Source: Lautropia sp. (GTDB taxonomy: Bacteria > Pseudomonadota > Gammaproteobacteria > Burkholderiales > Burkholderiaceae_E). From it: a DNA stretch of 64,000 nucleotides. Both the position numbers and the translations under genes were made by a program. The stretch is from NCBI GenBank assembly GCA_030530775.1, contig JAUMUG010000001.1, forward strand, positions 1 to 64,000, written 5' to 3'. The first letter of the stretch is position 1; each line of letters starts with the position of its first letter. The notes below the pieces were generated by a model. The model was not told where the DNA came from. It worked only from the letters and a program-made list of their open reading frames with translations, and did not search any database. Below, in pieces: positions 7,761-17,210 of the stretch.

Positions 7761-8837
7761 CTAAGCCCTTCGCCACTGAATGACAGCGGCAGCCCCCATG
7801 AGGATACCGGCCGCCGCAGGCATACTGGCCAGCGCCAGCGTCGACAGACCGCTGAGGTTCTGACCGATCGAACAGCCCATGGCCACGACGCCACCGAAGC
7901 CCATCAGCACACCACCGGCCGCGCTACTGGCCATACGCCCGACACTTTCGAAACCTTCCCAACGGAATGAACGGGTCAACATCGCCACCACAAAGGCACC
8001 GGCCAGCACACCGCCCACCATCGCCACGATGGCACCGAATTCACGGCCCACCGCCAGCTGCAGATAAAGCCAGCTTTCGGCCACCGGGCTAATGAAACTC
8101 AACGAGGTCAGCGGCCGCGGCTCGAAGGCAAAAGGATCAACCCCGATATGGGCACTGACCCACCAGCCGGCCACCACCAGCAGGCCGATGACGACGGCGC
8201 CGATCCATTGGACCGGCCGCTGCCGCAGCGCGGGCCGCCGCAACGCATAGATCAACAACAGCAGCGCCGGCATCCCCACAGCCGACAGCACCGCCAACTC
8301 GGCTGGTACCCCCTGGGCAGCCAGCCAGCCCGATACCGAAGGCTGTGACAGCGAGACCGGCTGCCAGCCCTGCAGAAACTGCCGGGCCGGGGTCAGCACG
8401 CCGGTCATGGCCGCCTGGGCGCTGAGTCCCAGCCACAGCAGCGCCCAAAGCGACCGCAGGTTGCCGCCCGCCAGCAGCACCAAGGCCCGTGCGCCACAGC
8501 TGTCAGCCATGGCCATGCCGGCACCGAACAGCAGCCCGCCACTCAACACACCCAATGGCGAAAACTGCGCCCGCATCGGCAAAGCCTCCTGCAGAGCGAT
8601 CTGGCCGGTGGCCGCCAGCACCTGTGTGCCGATCAGCGCCACGGCCAGCGCCAGCGCAAAAGCCTGCAGCGCCGGAGCCGGACGACGGCCGGGCTGCTGG
8701 CTTTCATGCCCATCCGAATCGAACGACGGGCGCGGCGCCATCGCCTGGATCAGCCCGCGCAACAGGCAGAAACGGCTGGCACGGGCCGCCACCCCAAAGG
8801 CACACCCCAGTGCGAAACTGGCCAAGATCAAATCCAT
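7761..8837 (-). CDS. YeeE/YedE-family sulfur-compound transporter
   Basis: A 358-residue integral membrane protein with about nine hydrophobic segments. It carries the three conserved cysteine motifs of the YeeE/YedE (TsuA) family: RFCLLRG near residue 23, DSCGAR near residue 112 and MGCSIGQ near residue 325. In TsuA these cysteines line the path for thiosulfate uptake. The protein most likely moves thiosulfate or a related sulfur species across the inner membrane. It sits between the two flavoprotein genes in the sulfur-oxidation island, which fits supply or removal of sulfur intermediates. A loop with many Pro, Gly and His residues (about 38-58) is peculiar to this copy. Confidence 0.85.
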   Translation of the reverse strand: MDLILASFALGCAFGVAARASRFCLLRGLIQAMAPRPSFDSDGHESQQPGRRPAPALQAFALALAVALIGTQVLAATGQIALQEALPMRAQFSPLGVLSGGLLFGAGMAMADSCGARALVLLAGGNLRSLWALLWLGLSAQAAMTGVLTPARQFLQGWQPVSLSQPSVSGWLAAQGVPAELAVLSAVGMPALLLLIYALRRPALRQRPVQWIGAVVIGLLVVAGWWVSAHIGVDPFAFEPRPLTSLSFISPVAESWLYLQLAVGREFGAIVAMVGGVLAGAFVVAMLTRSFRWEGFESVGRMASSAAGGVLMGFGGVVAMGCSIGQNLSGLSTLALASMPAAAGILMGAAAVIQWRRA

Positions 8838-8930
8838 GACTGCCTACCCATGATCACTTTCATTCCCCCCGGGAGACCTGGACAGCGACAGCGTCGTAAT
8901 GACGCATCGAGAATGAATGATGCAGGATGC

Positions 8931-10298
8931 TCAGCGATCCCAAATGTCGGTGCAGATGGCCTCATACCAGCTCTCGCCATGACTCGCCTCTGCCGCGCGA
9001 AAGTCCGCATCGGCATCCAGCGGGCTGACCCCACCCCCTTCGGCTTCGACCAAGCGCCCATTCCGCGTGTGATAGACCCCGGCCACCGAAATACCATAGT
9101 CGGTACCGATCAGGCTGTAGCAGGTATTGGCATAGGCTGCGGCAGGCCGCGGGCGACCACTGAGGTCCGCGGCAATGACGGCAGCAGCCATCTTGCCCTG
9201 CGTATTGGCCACGAAACCCGATTTGGGCATGGGAGCGGCAATGGTGGCATCGCCCAGCACAAAGACATTCCCGATCTGTTGCGACTCGAAACTGTCGGCC
9301 CGGATCGGCACCCAGCCGCTGGCATCGGTGACACCGGCCCGCTCGGCGATCGATCCCGCCTTCTGCGGGGGGATCACGTTCAGCACATCGGCTTTGTGGA
9401 TCGTGCCGAACAGCGTCTCGACTTCGAGCCTGTCCGTATCGACCCGCTGGATCTGCCCATCATCCGACTGTCCGATCCATTCGATCATGTCGCCGTAGAG
9501 GGCCTTCCAACCCTGCTGGAACAGCGCCTTCTTCGAGAAGTCGTCCTTGGCGTCCAACAGCAGGATCTTGCTGCGTGGCTTGTGATGCTTGAAATAGTGC
9601 GCCACCATCGCCGCCCGCTCATAGGGACCAGGCGGGCAACGGAAAGGAACCTCCGGAATCACCATCACAAAGGTGCCACCGTCCTGCATCCCCCGCAACT
9701 GCCTGAACAGCAGCTGTGTCTGTGGTCCGGCCTTCCAGGCATGTGGTGCCCGTTCGGCCGCGGCCCGGTCGTAACCCGGCAGCGCATCCCAGCGCATGTC
9801 CACCCCTGGCGACAGAATCAGCCGGTCCCAGGACAGATTGCGGCCATTGGACAACCGCAGTGTCCGCCTGGCCGCATCCACATCGACGGCCCGGGCGTGC
9901 ACGACCTCGACACCGGCCGCCCGCAACCCGTCGAAACCATGACCGATGCTTTCCCAGCTGCGCATGCCGGCCAGATACAGATTCGAGAAAGGACAAGTGT
10001 AGAAGCGCTCTGCCGGTTCGACCAGCGTGACATGGACTTCGGGCGCAAACCGACGCAGATAACGGGCCGCCGTGGCACCGCCAAAACCGCCACCGACCAC
10101 CACCACCCGCGCCGCAGCGGCACCGGCCCGGAGCAGCGCCGGCATGGCGAGTACCACACCACCGGCACCGATCGCCGTCAGCACCCGGCGACGGCCGATG
10201 CCGCCTGCCGGCGTACAGCGGGCAAGGCTGCCCGAAACGGCCGCCACGTCCCTTCCGACAACCCCGGCCGACGGGCTCCCTGCGACACGAGACCTCAT
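8931..10298 (-). CDS. fccB: Flavocytochrome c sulfide dehydrogenase flavoprotein subunit (FccB/SoxF type)
   Basis: A 455-residue flavoprotein. A long leader contains GRRRVLTAIGAGGVV, a twin-arginine export signal, at about residues 35-50. It then shows VVVVGGGFGGATAARYL for FAD binding, TCPFSNLYL with Cys102, RCPPGPYERAAM, VLGDATI and NTCYSLIGTD with Cys393. Both cysteines expected for the sulfide-oxidising disulfide are therefore present, unlike in the neighbouring paralogue. It would oxidise sulfide (or a persulfide) in the periplasm and pass electrons to the cytochrome encoded just upstream, whose gene overlaps its start by 4 nt (ATGA). The start at 10298 fits this coupling. Confidence 0.9.
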   Translation of the reverse strand: MRSRVAGSPSAGVVGRDVAAVSGSLARCTPAGGIGRRRVLTAIGAGGVVLAMPALLRAGAAAARVVVVGGGFGGATAARYLRRFAPEVHVTLVEPAERFYTCPFSNLYLAGMRSWESIGHGFDGLRAAGVEVVHARAVDVDAARRTLRLSNGRNLSWDRLILSPGVDMRWDALPGYDRAAAERAPHAWKAGPQTQLLFRQLRGMQDGGTFVMVIPEVPFRCPPGPYERAAMVAHYFKHHKPRSKILLLDAKDDFSKKALFQQGWKALYGDMIEWIGQSDDGQIQRVDTDRLEVETLFGTIHKADVLNVIPPQKAGSIAERAGVTDASGWVPIRADSFESQQIGNVFVLGDATIAAPMPKSGFVANTQGKMAAAVIAADLSGRPRPAAAYANTCYSLIGTDYGISVAGVYHTRNGRLVEAEGGGVSPLDADADFRAAEASHGESWYEAICTDIWDR

Positions 10299-10975
10299 CG
10301 CGCCCCTCCTTCCATCGACCGGTCGGCGACCGGCCGACTCGATGCATCCCGGTGCATGCCCGCTCGAAAGCCGGTATCCGGTGCAGACACATGCAACCCG
10401 GGTGCAGCCGTATCGGTATCGTCACGATCCGCTTCATCCTGTTTCGATGCTGCCGCTGGATCATGCTCCGAATCGCCGTCCGAGCCGAACCAGCGTACCA
10501 GCGCCTCAATCTGCCGGTCGTCGTAACCTTTCATCAGCCGAGGCATGACAGTGGCCGCGACACCCTGCGCCCCCTGGCGGAAAGCACGCAGACGCTCACG
10601 CAGCCGTTCGGCCGGAAGCCCTTCCAGAGGTGGAATGCTGGCGGTCGGGTGCCCCTCCGGGCCATGGCAATTGGCACAGCCGGCAGCCAACACCTCGACA
10701 TCGGTCCGTGTTGCATTGCCTGGCGCAGCGCCCTGTGCAGGGGCTCGCTCCGGTTTCTGTGACGAGTCTGGTCGAAACGACGGTGAGGGCGAAGCGGACT
10801 CGGCCGAAGCCGTGCCCGCGACGGCGGGAGCCGGGGCTTGAGCTTGAACTTGCGCCGGGCCGGCAACGAGCAATGCGATGAAACACAGGGCCAGCCCCGG
10901 GAACCAGGATCGCAGAAGAACCGCGGGCTGCCAACCGCTCCCCCCGGGACGTGCGGCCCTTGCCTGTCGCCCCAT
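10295..10975 (-). CDS. c-type cytochrome, probable partner of FccB
   Basis: A 226-residue protein with an export signal (Arg-rich start, then hydrophobic FPGLALCFIALLVAG, ending around AQVQAQA). A Pro/Ala/Ser-rich linker follows, then one class I cytochrome c domain: CANCH with Cys100, Cys103 and His104 for covalent heme, and MPRLMKGYDD supplying the likely Met ligand. The C-terminal 60 residues are hydrophilic and low in complexity. It overlaps fccB by 4 nt, so the two are translated together. By analogy with FccAB and SoxEF it accepts electrons from the flavoprotein. The start at 10975 is chosen because it gives the signal peptide directly; an upstream start would add an unlikely 61 residues. 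Confidence 0.88.
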   Translation of the reverse strand: MGRQARAARPGGSGWQPAVLLRSWFPGLALCFIALLVAGPAQVQAQAPAPAVAGTASAESASPSPSFRPDSSQKPERAPAQGAAPGNATRTDVEVLAAGCANCHGPEGHPTASIPPLEGLPAERLRERLRAFRQGAQGVAATVMPRLMKGYDDRQIEALVRWFGSDGDSEHDPAAASKQDEADRDDTDTAAPGLHVSAPDTGFRAGMHRDASSRPVADRSMEGGAR

Positions 10976-11239
10976 GGCAGCCACCCGGGAACTGCTCACC
11001 GGACATGGACTGCACCCATCGGAGCCCGTCTCCAGCCCAGCGGTTCTCGCTGCGTGGACGGTTGGCCTCCGGTTCACTGGCACGGGCGAAAGACGGATCA
11101 AGGATCGAGACACGGACGGTCTCCAGCAGTGGAAGAACCCACAAAGCCAACCCACCACCCGGGCGAGGCCGTCCTTCCTCGGCTGCGATTCTATACGGTC
11201 AAAGCCGCCTCTGTCCCTGGGTATCGGACCCCGGCCTGG

Positions 11240-13090
11240 TTACGGCCGATGCACCTGCGATGCGGGCTCGCGGCCGGCCACGATGTTCAGCACGGCTTCG
11301 CCATAGGAGGCCAGTTTGTGGGTGCCGACCCCCGGCACCGAGGCCAGTTCGTCCAGGTCGGTCGGCTGCAACTGGGCGATGCCATGCAGAGTGGCATCGT
11401 TGAAGATCACGTAGGCAGGTACTCCGCCTTCACGGGCCTGCCGACTGCGCCAGGCACGCAGCCGGGCAAAACAGCTGGCGCCGGCCTCGTCCAGATCCTG
11501 CTCCAGGGTCGAAGCCACCTTGCCCCGTCGACGGCTACGGGCACGTAAGTCCCGGGCGTTTTCCGAAGGCTGGCGCAGTGCAACCACCTGCCGGCCCTTG
11601 AGCACCGCCCGGCTGGCCTCGGTCAATGAGAGGGTCTGGAAGCGCTCTGCGTCGATGTGCAGCAACCCAGCGATCGACAGCTGACGCACCACCGAACGCC
11701 ACTGCGACACGCTGAGGTCGGCACCGATGCCGAAGACCGGCAGGTGCTCATGTCCGAAACGCTGCACTTTTTCATTGGCCACACCACGCAGCACGTCGAT
11801 CAGATGCTGGGCACCAAACTGCAGGCCACTGGTTTTCTGGCAACGGTAGATGCATGACAGCAGTTTCTGTGCCAGTACCGTGCCATCGATCGTCGCCGGC
11901 GGCGTCAGACAGTTGTCGCAATTGCCGCAGGACTCCGACGCCTCGCCGAAATAGGACAGCAGCCGTACCCGCCGGCAGTCGGTGGCTTCACACAGGGCCA
12001 GCATCGAATCGAGCTTGGCATTGGCCAGCCGCTTGAACTCCGGCTGCGCCTCGGATGCATCGATGAAACGACGCTGCTGCACCACATCCGACAGCCCGTA
12101 GGCCATCCAGGCTTCGGCCGGCATGCCGTCGCGCCCGGCCCGACCGGTTTCTTGATAGTAGGCTTCGATCGAGCGAGGCAAGTCCATATGGGCCACGAAG
12201 CGCACATCGGGTTTGTCGATACCCATACCGAAGGCAATGGTGGCCACCACGATCATGCCGTCTTCACGCTGGAACGCCTCCTGAACCTCGGCTCGATCGT
12301 CGGTATCCAGGCCGGCATGATAGGCCCGGGCCGGCAGCCCCTCGGCCCGCAGAAATTCGGTGATCTGCTCGACACGAGCACGCGTGGCGCAATAGACGAT
12401 ACCGGACTCACCCAGATGCCCATTCTGGATGAAGCGCATCAGTTGCTGGCGGGCATCGCGCTTTTCGACGATCCGATAGCGGATGTTGGGCCGGTCGAAG
12501 CTGGTGAGGAAGACGCTTGCGTCCTGCAGCGCCAACCGCTCGATCATTTCGCGGCGAGTCAGTTCGTCGGCGGTAGCGGTCAGCGCAATGCGCGGTACAG
12601 TCGGGAAACGCTGTGCCAACCGCCCCAGATCGATGTATTCCGGCCGGAAGTCGTGCCCCCACTGTGAGACACAATGGGCTTCGTCGATGGCGATCAGCGC
12701 CAGGGAGCACCGATCGAGCAGCGCCAGACAGCGCTCCGTCAGCAGGCGCTCGGGCGCGACGTAGAGCAGATCCAGTTCGCCGGCCAGCAACCGGCGTTCG
12801 ATATCGGCAGCTTCCTCGAATCTGAGCGAAGAGTTCAGATAGGCAGCCGCCACCCCCAGTTCACGCAGCGCCGCCACCTGATCCTGCATCAGGGCGATCA
12901 GCGGCGACACGACGATGCCCACCCCCGGCCGCAACAGGGCGGGAATCTGATAGCACAGCGATTTACCACCGCCGGTGGGCATCAGCACCAGTGCATTGCC
13001 GCCATCGGTGACGTGGTCGATGATGTCGCGCTGCAAACCGCGAAATGCCGGATAGCCGAAGATTCGCTGCAATATGTCGTCGGCATTCAT
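11240..13090 (-). CDS. recQ: ATP-dependent DNA helicase RecQ
   Basis: A 3'-5' DNA helicase of recombination repair. Visible features are FRGLQRDIIDHV (Q motif), MPTGGGKS (Walker A), IDEAHCVSQWGHDFRPEY (DEAH box), QETGRAGRDG (motif VI), a zinc-binding set with Cys residues ending in CGNCDNC, the winged helix, and a C-terminal HRDC domain that includes VPGVGTHKLASYG. From the ATG at 13090 the protein is 616 residues, near the usual 600-610. The frame stays open to an ATG at 13213, which would add 41 unconserved residues. It is monocistronic as far as can be seen. Confidence 0.95.
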   Translation of the reverse strand: MNADDILQRIFGYPAFRGLQRDIIDHVTDGGNALVLMPTGGGKSLCYQIPALLRPGVGIVVSPLIALMQDQVAALRELGVAAAYLNSSLRFEEAADIERRLLAGELDLLYVAPERLLTERCLALLDRCSLALIAIDEAHCVSQWGHDFRPEYIDLGRLAQRFPTVPRIALTATADELTRREMIERLALQDASVFLTSFDRPNIRYRIVEKRDARQQLMRFIQNGHLGESGIVYCATRARVEQITEFLRAEGLPARAYHAGLDTDDRAEVQEAFQREDGMIVVATIAFGMGIDKPDVRFVAHMDLPRSIEAYYQETGRAGRDGMPAEAWMAYGLSDVVQQRRFIDASEAQPEFKRLANAKLDSMLALCEATDCRRVRLLSYFGEASESCGNCDNCLTPPATIDGTVLAQKLLSCIYRCQKTSGLQFGAQHLIDVLRGVANEKVQRFGHEHLPVFGIGADLSVSQWRSVVRQLSIAGLLHIDAERFQTLSLTEASRAVLKGRQVVALRQPSENARDLRARSRRRGKVASTLEQDLDEAGASCFARLRAWRSRQAREGGVPAYVIFNDATLHGIAQLQPTDLDELASVPGVGTHKLASYGEAVLNIVAGREPASQVHRP

Positions 13091-13368
13091 GTCGTGCAAA
13101 GAAAGTGCATCACGTCGCTCGGGCAGCTCGGGAGTGTTGATCAGGACGTCGGCGATTCTATTCAAGGCAGCTACAAAAGTTCGCATCGTTTGGCAAGCGG
13201 GCCGAATCGCCACGTCGGTTAATCTGACAGTTCAACCCGTCAATAACTATGATGATGATGCGGTATTCGCAAATCCCGTAGCATTCAGCGTCTACGATTC
13301 CCACGCCTTCTGGACGCGTGACGACGTGATTCACCGGACACCACGCTCCGCCTTGCCCGAGACACGAA

Positions 13369-13644
13369 ATGACCCAGGACGAGCCTTCGGAACTCAGTAC
13401 CTTCGTCGATGAACATCCGACGACGGTGGTTGCCGAGCTCTGGCGTCTGATGAACGAAGCGCCTGCGCAAGGCCGCTATGCCGATTTCGATCTGATCGCG
13501 GAAAACCTGCTACGGGTGATTCTGTGCAAGGATGTGCCCGAGCCGGTGCAGGCAGCCGCCCGAGACCTGTGCCAAGCCTATGCAGCGCAGGCATTGCGCT
13601 GTGCGCTGCCCAATGCGGTGATTCCGATCAAGCTATTGCACTGA
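13369..13644 (+). CDS. Small protein of unknown function
   Basis: A 91-residue soluble protein, rich in Ala, Leu and acidic residues in its first half and predicted largely helical. The frame lies in a gap between recQ and the methyltransferase and does not overlap either. Codon use is GC3-rich like true genes nearby. I do not recognise a family. Its stop is one base from the stop of the convergent methyltransferase gene, so they share a 3' end with no spacer. Confidence 0.6.
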   Translation: MTQDEPSELSTFVDEHPTTVVAELWRLMNEAPAQGRYADFDLIAENLLRVILCKDVPEPVQAAARDLCQAYAAQALRCALPNAVIPIKLLH

Positions 13645-14364
13645 TCAGCGACGCGTCAGCACCAGACCGACCTGCTCCGGCGCGATGGGCGATGCATCCG
13701 GCTCCTGTTCCGGCCAGTCCCAGGCCGATGCAGGGAAGACCGTCCGCAATTGCGCCAGGCTGCATTCGTAGGGTGGACCGCGATGCGGCTCCTCCACCCG
13801 TGTCTGCGGACGGGCCACCTCGGGGGTCAGCGCGGGATCGAGCACCAGAAACAGCCGCCCACCCGGCCGCAGCCAGCCGCGCAGCCGTTCTGCATAGTCC
13901 GGCCAGCGCGATGGATGGATGGCCACCAGGCACTGCTGGTCATAGACGGCATCGAAAGCCACCCCGGGAATGAAATCGAAGAGATCGTGCTCGAGCACTT
14001 CGGCACGCACGACACGATCGACCTGTGGCGAGGTCAGCAGCTTACGCAGCAGATCGCGAGCCTGGACGACGGCAGCCGGTGCGTAGTCGAGGCCCAGGAC
14101 ATCGAAACCCCATTCGGCCAGCAGCACCACTTCACGGCCGGCGCCACAACCGGGCACCAGTACCCGGGCGACCCGGGAATCGTCGTTACTGCCGGGCCGG
14201 GCATCACTGGCCACGAGAGGAGACAGCTTGCCGGTACGAATCCAGCTGTCCAGCAGAAGGTTGGGTCGTCCCTTGTCCCACGGGGTCTTGCCCGACTGAT
14301 AGCAGGTCTCCCAGAACTGCATGTCAGGCCCGTAGGAAGGTTTGGGGGAAGAATGGGAACTCAT
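13645..14364 (-). CDS. Thiopurine S-methyltransferase-like SAM-dependent methyltransferase
   Basis: A 239-residue protein. It starts with the TPMT-family pattern of FWETCYQSGKTPWDKGRP, then VLVPGCGAGREVVLLAEWG as the SAM-binding glycine loop, LGLDYAP, and HDLFDFIPGVAFDAVYDQ before a LRPGGRLFLV strand. The family methylates thiol, selenol or tellurite groups; the substrate here is unknown. The start at 14364 places the conserved FWE block about 17 residues in, as expected; the longer frame to 14610 would add an unconserved 82 residues. About 20 residues (SDARPGSNDD region) are inserted before the SAM loop. Confidence 0.82.
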   Translation of the reverse strand: MSSHSSPKPSYGPDMQFWETCYQSGKTPWDKGRPNLLLDSWIRTGKLSPLVASDARPGSNDDSRVARVLVPGCGAGREVVLLAEWGFDVLGLDYAPAAVVQARDLLRKLLTSPQVDRVVRAEVLEHDLFDFIPGVAFDAVYDQQCLVAIHPSRWPDYAERLRGWLRPGGRLFLVLDPALTPEVARPQTRVEEPHRGPPYECSLAQLRTVFPASAWDWPEQEPDASPIAPEQVGLVLTRR

Positions 14365-14482
14365 CAGCAAAGAACGGAAATGCCGCAGGTAAATCGGTCC
14401 TGCCCTCAATGATAGCTGCGGCGGCGGCCACACGGACAGGCGGCACATCGTGAAACGATGCCCCCTGCGTGTGAAACAACGC

Positions 14483-14911
14483 TCAATGGCTGGCGCTGCG
14501 TGCGATGCTGATGGAAGTTTCGTTGACGATGGAACCCACGCCAGAGGAGCGATTCCCGGCCTGGGTGTCTTCCTGCCAAAACCAGCGCCGCGGTGCCGCA
14601 CCGGTTTCAACCGACAGATAGGTCTGCAGGTTCAGTTTGCAAAAGAAGTCCAAAGACGTCAGAGACGAGAAAAACGGTGTGAAACGCCGGCTGACCGCAT
14701 CCGGATCGTCTGTCCGACGGGCTTCCGCCAGCGCGATCTGGATCGGTTCTCCTTCGCCGCGAATTTCGAGCAAGCGTCCTCCCAGATGCTCAATGACCTG
14801 AGCAATGGATGGGAAGCGGGTCGGGTCATAGATTTCCAGCGGAGCCCCCCGTTGGCCCAGACCCCAAACACGATATTCCGAATACCGTGCGCTTCGATCG
14901 ACTTGTGGCAT
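14483..14911 (-). CDS. Hypothetical protein
   Basis: A 142-residue soluble protein, upstream of the methyltransferase on the same strand. Its N-terminal third looks like a compact alpha/beta fold. No motif or family was recognised. Codon use is like that of neighbouring genes, and the gap it fills is otherwise empty, so it is probably a real gene. It could be co-transcribed with the methyltransferase about 120 bases downstream. Confidence 0.6.
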   Translation of the reverse strand: MPQVDRSARYSEYRVWGLGQRGAPLEIYDPTRFPSIAQVIEHLGGRLLEIRGEGEPIQIALAEARRTDDPDAVSRRFTPFFSSLTSLDFFCKLNLQTYLSVETGAAPRRWFWQEDTQAGNRSSGVGSIVNETSISIARSASH

Positions 14912-15483
14912 TCAAACACTCCTGATCCCTGTGCCGGACATGCTGCGTATCACAATGGATTTGCACACCAGTCTCTCCGGCTGGTTGAGAGAATTGCGGC
15001 GTAGCCCAACCCCGGACAAAGCATTTGCCAACCGCCTGGATCTACGCCGCAGTAGCAATTAACGCACTATCCGGGGGGTTCTGAGTACAAGGATTACAAA
15101 CCGTATCTCACGCAACATTGATATGCAATTGAGAGTGTACTGCGTTACTTGGAGATCACCAAAAACAACGGCCGTCCAGACACCTCCGAGCATTCGTTGC
15201 TGTTTTTGCCACATAGTTTGCAATAAACAACCCAATCAGGCTTTTTGCCGACACCCGGGGGGCACTGCCGGCATTCCCGAGTGACCGGTCACACCCGCCA
15301 AAGAGCGAAACGGCAAGGGCTCTCTGCGCAGTATCCGGCGGCCAGCACCCCACGCCCGAGGCACGACGACAGCGAAGGCGAAAACCTGCCCGGCCGGACG
15401 CATCGATCCCGGCGGCGGTGACGGATCGCCCGGCGTCCGGCGTTCGACCGGGAGGTAACCTATACCCGGCGCCCGCCGAAACC
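14912..15483. other. Gene-free stretch with a decayed copy of the metW 3' end
   Basis: About 570 bases with no convincing gene; the section 15040-15150 is relatively AT-rich. At its right end, 15421-15480 resembles 15500-15556, which encodes the last residues of MetW. The core of about 19 bases (cgttcgaccgggaggtaac at 15441) matches 15521-15539 with three changes. I see no tRNA or terminator. Confidence 0.45.
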
Positions 15484-15556
15484 TCAGCCCCGACGGAAAC
15501 GATAGATCGCCAGAGTGGAGCGCTTGACCGGGAAGTAACGCACCCGGTGCCCGTCA
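15421..15556. repeat. Imperfect direct repeat spanning the metW 3' end
   Basis: Two copies of about 57 bases, 15421-15480 and 15500-15556, share GATCGCC, an almost identical GACCGGGA(G/A)GTAAC core and ACCCGG(C/T)GCCCG, with offsets of 81, 80 and 78 bases. One copy is the coding end of metW and the other lies just beyond its stop codon, so it looks like an old tandem duplication that is decaying. Confidence 0.45.
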
Positions 15557-16083
15557 CACAGAAAGGCACGCTCCAGGATGACCAGCCCCAGGCGTCTGGC
15601 CAAGTCTTCGAAGTCCCAGGGGGTGGTCAGGTGCAGGTTGGGCGTGTTGAACCATTCGTAGGGCATCTCGCGGGTGACGGGCATGCGCCCCCGCAAAATC
15701 GACCAGACGTGGAACCAGTGGCCGAAGTTGGGGAAGGAAACGATACCTTCGCCGGCGACCCTGCTCATGTCGTCGAGCACCATTTCGGTACGCTTGGTGG
15801 CCTGCAGGGCCATCGACAGCACGACGACGTCGAAGTGTCCTCCACGGAACATTTCCAGCCCGTCTTCGATGTTGCGCTGGACGACATCGACGCCGCGCCG
15901 AGCGCAGGCCAGCACTTCGGCATCGTCGATCTCGACACCATAGCCATGGCATTTCTTGACACGAAACAGATGATCGAGCAACGCGCCATCGCCGCAGCCA
16001 AGATCGAGCACATTGGCGCCCGGCCGGATCCAATCGGCGATGATGGCCAGGTCGGCCCGTAATTCCTGAGTATCAGCAGACAT
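15484..16083 (-). CDS. metW: Methionine biosynthesis protein MetW
   Basis: A 199-residue class I SAM-methyltransferase fold: VLDLGCGDGALLDHL is the SAM loop, GVEIDD follows, and FPNFGHW is typical of MetW. In proteobacteria that make methionine through MetX, MetW accompanies MetX and is needed for full acyltransferase activity. The start codon overlaps the metX stop (TGATG), so the two are translationally coupled. Confidence 0.95.
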   Translation of the reverse strand: MSADTQELRADLAIIADWIRPGANVLDLGCGDGALLDHLFRVKKCHGYGVEIDDAEVLACARRGVDVVQRNIEDGLEMFRGGHFDVVVLSMALQATKRTEMVLDDMSRVAGEGIVSFPNFGHWFHVWSILRGRMPVTREMPYEWFNTPNLHLTTPWDFEDLARRLGLVILERAFLCDGHRVRYFPVKRSTLAIYRFRRG

Positions 16084-17210
16084 CAGACGTCAACCACGGA
16101 TTTGAAGATTCGATCGAAATAACTGCGTACCAGATCGTGATAGCGCGGATCATCCAGCAAGAAGGCATCATGCCCATGGGGTGCATCGATTTCGGCGTAG
16201 GTGACGGGGGTACGGTTGGCCAGCAGCGCCTTGACGATCTCGTGACTGCGCAGGGGTGAAAAGCGCCAGTCCGTCGTGAACGACACCACCAGATACGAGC
16301 AAGTGGCCGGCGACAGGGCCCGGGCCAGATCACCACCATGCGCCCGGGCCGGATCGAAGTAGTCCAGCGCCCGGGTGATCAGCAGATAGGTGTTGGCATC
16401 GAAATAGCGGGAGAACTTCTCGCCCTGGTAGCGCAGATAGCTTTCGATCTCGAACTCGACGTTGAAGGAAAAACCGTAGTTGCCGTTCTTGAGTATGCGG
16501 CCGAATTTTTCGGCCATGGTGTCATCGGACTGATAGGTGATGTGGCCGATCATCCGCGCCACCTGCAGTCCCCGGCCCGGCACGGTATGGTGCTCGTAGA
16601 AACGCCCGTCATGGAAATCCGGATCGGTGATGATCGCCCGGCGGGCCACTTCGTTGAAGGCGATGTTCTGCGCCGACAGCCGGGGCGCAGTGGCGATGGC
16701 CGCACAATAGGCGAGGCGTGCCGGATACAGATAGCTCCAGGCCAGCGCCTGCATACCGCCGAGCGATCCACCCATGACGGCTGCAAAGCGCTGGATGCCC
16801 AGCACGTCGGCCAGACGGGCCTGAGCATGCACCCAATCCTCGACCGTCACCACCGGAAAGCTCGGCCCATAGGGTCTGCCGGTAGCCGGGTCGATCGACA
16901 TTGGTCCGGTGGAGCCGAAACAGCTGCCCAGGTTGTTGACGCCGATCACGAAGAAACGGTCGGTGTCGACCGGCTTGCCGGGACCCACCATGTTGTCCCA
17001 CCATCCATGGTCATTGGTCGTGCCGGCCGTCAACCCCGCGACATGATGCGAGGCGTTCAGCGCGTGACAGATCAGCACGGCATTGCTGCGTGCTTCGTTC
17101 AGGGTGCCGTAAGTTTCGTACACCAGCTCGTAGGGGCCGAACTGTCCCCCGCTCGTCAACGGCAGCGGTGTTTCAAAACGATGTCTGGCGGGTGTCACCA
17201 GCAGACTCAT
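16083..17210 (-). CDS. metX: Homoserine O-acyltransferase MetX
   Basis: Acylates the hydroxyl of homoserine, the first committed step of methionine synthesis. The 375-residue alpha/beta hydrolase shows the nucleophile elbow [10 protein letters not shown] near residue 150, and the Asp and His of the triad are in [16 protein letters not shown] near the C-terminus. Whether acetyl-CoA or succinyl-CoA is used cannot be decided safely from sequence alone. The start at 17210 gives the usual N-terminus; the longer frame to 17300 is unconserved. It forms an operon with metW by a one-base overlap. metH, for the last step, is also in the window but not linked. Confidence 0.93.
   Translation of the reverse strand: MSLLVTPARHRFETPLPLTSGGQFGPYELVYETYGTLNEARSNAVLICHALNASHHVAGLTAGTTNDHGWWDNMVGPGKPVDTDRFFVIGVNNLGSCFGSTGPMSIDPATGRPYGPSFPVVTVEDWVHAQARLADVLGIQRFAAVMGGSLGGMQALAWSYLYPARLAYCAAIATAPRLSAQNIAFNEVARRAIITDPDFHDGRFYEHHTVPGRGLQVARMIGHITYQSDDTMAEKFGRILKNGNYGFSFNVEFEIESYLRYQGEKFSRYFDANTYLLITRALDYFDPARAHGGDLARALSPATCSYLVVSFTTDWRFSPLRSHEIVKALLANRTPVTYAEIDAPHGHDAFLLDDPRYHDLVRSYFDRIFKSVVDV

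Noticed and set aside
8706-10526. 606-codon open frame on the plus strand across the YeeE and fccB genes
   Set aside because: It is antisense to two clearly recognised genes, has a His/Arg/Pro-rich translation with no domain, and such long shadow frames are usual in GC-rich DNA.
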